Assembly: GCA_028279945.1 (NCBI GenBank)
Contig: JANQMT010000145.1
Span: 1 to 24,420, forward strand
Direction of reading: 5' to 3'
From: JAKSCF01 sp028279945
Lineage (GTDB): Bacteria; Bacillota; Clostridia; Peptostreptococcales; JAAYPU01
Length of the DNA: 24,420 nt
Notes under the pieces: generated by a model
Told to the model about the DNA's origin: nothing
The model's input: only the letters and a program-made list of their open reading frames with translations
Database searches by the model: none
Made by a program: the position numbers and the translations under genes
Shown: positions 22,903 to 24,420 of the stretch, one piece after another
Position numbering within the stretch: the stretch's first letter is position 1
Layout of the letters: each line of letters starts with the position of its first letter

Positions 22903-23421
22903 ATGACGAATCCAGTTGTTCACATTGAAACGGGAGCAGGAAATGATATAAAAGTAGAGTTATATCCTGATATTGCACCGAATACCGTTAGAAATTTTAT
23001 CTCATTAGTTGAAAAAGGATTTTATGATGGAACTATCTTCCACAGAGTTATTCCTGGTTTTATGATTCAAGGAGGAGACCCTGACGGCACAGGAATGGGA
23101 GGACCAGGGTACAGTATAAAAGGAGAATTTTCCTCTAACGGATTTGAGAATCCATTGAAGCATGACAGAGGTGTCATCTCCATGGCGCGTTCAGCAAAAC
23201 CAGATTCTGCAGGATCACAATTTTTTATTATGGTCAATGATGCACCGCATTTAGATGGCCAATACGCAGCTTTTGGAAAAGTTATTGAGGGAATGGAAGA
23301 AGCAGATAGAATTGTATCGGTAGATAGAAATCATAGTGATCGACCAAAGGAAGACCAAGTGATGAAAACTGTAACAGTGGATACCTTTGGAATAGAATAT
23401 GGAGAAGTTGAAACGTTATAG
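22903..23421 (+). CDS. ppiB: Cyclophilin-type peptidyl-prolyl cis-trans isomerase
   Basis: Speeds cis-trans isomerisation of proline peptide bonds during protein folding. It is a 172-aa single-domain protein with no signal peptide, so cytoplasmic. The active-site blocks are all present: FHRVIPGFMIQGGD with catalytic R48, AGSQFFIM (about 103-110), and HLDGQYAAFGKV. The start ATG follows AAAAGGAG. The next gene begins four bases after its stop, so the two form an operon. Confidence 0.95.
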   Translation: MTNPVVHIETGAGNDIKVELYPDIAPNTVRNFISLVEKGFYDGTIFHRVIPGFMIQGGDPDGTGMGGPGYSIKGEFSSNGFENPLKHDRGVISMARSAKPDSAGSQFFIMVNDAPHLDGQYAAFGKVIEGMEEADRIVSVDRNHSDRPKEDQVMKTVTVDTFGIEYGEVETL

Positions 23422-23425
23422 TAAC

Positions 23426-23869
23426 ATGAATATATTAGTAGATGCTGACGCTTGCCCGGTTGTTTCTATTATTGTTAAAATAGCTAAAATGTATCATCTT
23501 AATGTGACTTTATTTACGGATACCAGCCATATGATGAATGATGGATATTCTGAAGTTGTAATGGTAGATAAGGGAAGAGACGCTGTAGATATTGCTATTG
23601 TTAATAAAACCTGTGCAGGCGATATTATCATCACACAGGATTATGGCCTAGCAGCAATGATTTTAGCCAAAAATGCAAAGGCCATTAATCAAAATGGGAT
23701 GATGTTCACTAATGAAAATATTGATCGATTGCTTTTTCAAAGACATATGGGTCAAAAAATACGAAATGCCGGTGGTAGAACACCAAATATGAAAAAAAGA
23801 ATAAAAGAGAACGATGTTCTTTTTGAAAAGTCTTTTAGAAAGTTAATTGAAGATACATATTCAGATTAG
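23426..23869 (+). CDS. YaiI/YqxD family protein (DUF188)
   Basis: 147 aa with the family N-terminus MNILVDADACPV (D6, D8, C10) and later ITQDYGLAAMILAKNAKAINQNG and GGRTP, all features of the UPF0178 / YaiI-YqxD group, whose fold resembles PIN/NYN nucleases. The function is not established. I chose the ATG at 23426 because relatives begin at this MxILVDADACP; it has no good ribosome binding site of its own and probably depends on coupling to ppiB, whose stop is four bases upstream. An in-frame ATG at 23399 overlapping ppiB is the alternative. Confidence 0.88.
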   Translation: MNILVDADACPVVSIIVKIAKMYHLNVTLFTDTSHMMNDGYSEVVMVDKGRDAVDIAIVNKTCAGDIIITQDYGLAAMILAKNAKAINQNGMMFTNENIDRLLFQRHMGQKIRNAGGRTPNMKKRIKENDVLFEKSFRKLIEDTYSD

Positions 23870-23891
23870 TTTAAATTTGCATAAATGTATG

Positions 23892-23924
23892 ATAGGCGGT
23901 ACATAACAACCGCCTATATTTTTT
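23892..23924 (+). terminator. Intrinsic terminator of the ppiB-yqxD operon
   Basis: Arms ATAGGCGGT (23892-23900) and ACCGCCTAT (23909-23917) with loop ACATAACA, followed by ATTTTTT. A standard Rho-independent terminator, 22 nt after the stop. Confidence 0.92.
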
Positions 23925-24036
23925 ATGCAGGAAAAATCCTAAATACGACGAATAATATAATGAAACAAAAGTAATTTATTTTTTACAAAATAATTATTTT
24001 TTTTGAAAAAATATCTTAATAAAGAGGGATGATGAG

Positions 24037-24420
24037 ATGACCAATGAATTTTATAAGAAGCTAGTCGATCATGCTATATTGGGTTTTATTTATTGCGAAG
24101 TACAATATGATGAAACAGGTAAAGAGCAGCTTTATGAAGTAAAGGAAGTTAATCAAGCCTTTTGTGAGATGATAAGAAAATCAACTGGCGAATTAATAGG
24201 TCAAAATATTTTAAAAATATTAAACAATTTTGATTTTAATTATAACAATTTTAATCATTTTTTTTTAGGTAAGAAATCTGCTAAACTGTACTCCAAGCAG
24301 TATAAGGAATTTTATGAGGTGACTTCTTTTTCCTTTGAAAAAGGATGTTACGCTCTAATGCTGACGAAAATATCAGATGATGAAAATGATCATGAAAAAA
24401 CGTATATAACCAATAAGGAG
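24037..24420 (+). CDS. PAS-domain signalling protein, N-terminal part (runs off the window)
   Basis: An open frame of 128 codons from the ATG at 24037 with GAGGG upstream, still open at the right edge. Residues about 4-110 look like a PAS sensor: FYKKLVDHAILGFIYCEV, then YEVKEVNQAFCEMIRKSTGELIGQNI, where EVNxAF and the GxLIGxNI turn are characteristic, and FYEVTSFSFEKGCYALMLTKIS as the final strands. There is no membrane segment in the visible part. The output domain (kinase, GGDEF, or other) lies beyond the window. Confidence 0.75.
   Translation, partial: MTNEFYKKLVDHAILGFIYCEVQYDETGKEQLYEVKEVNQAFCEMIRKSTGELIGQNILKILNNFDFNYNNFNHFFLGKKSAKLYSKQYKEFYEVTSFSFEKGCYALMLTKISDDENDHEKTYITNKE

Overview
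The window looks like a low-GC, Gram-positive, spore-forming anaerobe of the Clostridia, probably near Lachnospirales; I cannot name a species. The reasons are AT-rich codon use, strong AGGAGG-type ribosome binding sites, a lipoprotein signal peptide, a spore photoproduct lyase (SplB), a DUF975 protein and a Cas13a of the Lachnospiraceae/Listeria kind.

Left end (1-4810): a compact type VI-A CRISPR locus. A 1185-residue Cas13a with both HEPN R-x4-H motifs is followed about 260 nt later by a same-strand array of six full 36-nt repeats, six 31-32-nt spacers and a truncated seventh repeat. There is no cas1 or cas2. The module is more AT-rich and lysine-rich than its neighbours and looks imported. 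Short GC-rich hairpin elements with different stems but a shared 8-nt loop (CACNGNGA) lie before cas13a, at the broken end of the array, just after it, and inside the aro operon.

Middle (4790-12304, minus strand): an aromatic amino acid operon in the order leader peptide, aroF-type DAHP synthase, tyrA, aroB, aroA, aroC, pheA, aroE, with tight or overlapping junctions and a terminator at the end. It covers most of the route from erythrose-4-phosphate plus PEP to chorismate and the branches to Phe and Tyr; dehydroquinase, shikimate kinase and chorismate mutase are not in the window. In front of it is a sigma-A promoter, a 51-residue leader peptide with a Phe/Tyr-packed core (15 of 19 residues aromatic), and an intrinsic terminator with a competing antiterminator pairing. 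This has the form of ribosome-mediated transcription attenuation, which is unusual in Firmicutes, where T-boxes normally do this job. I regard it as the most interesting regulatory feature here.

Right half (12419-24420): splB, divergent from the aro operon; an ABC-type ATPase; a GIY-YIG protein; a TIGR00300 (archaeal-type ornithine cyclodeaminase-like) protein; a beta-propeller lipoprotein; TraX-like and DUF2007 membrane proteins; a BaiN/HI0933-type flavoprotein that converges with a cupin protein with no gap; a DUF975 membrane protein; an APC amino acid permease; a cyclophilin with a YaiI/YqxD protein; and the start of a PAS-domain protein cut by the window edge. I saw no tRNA, rRNA, insertion sequence or transposase.
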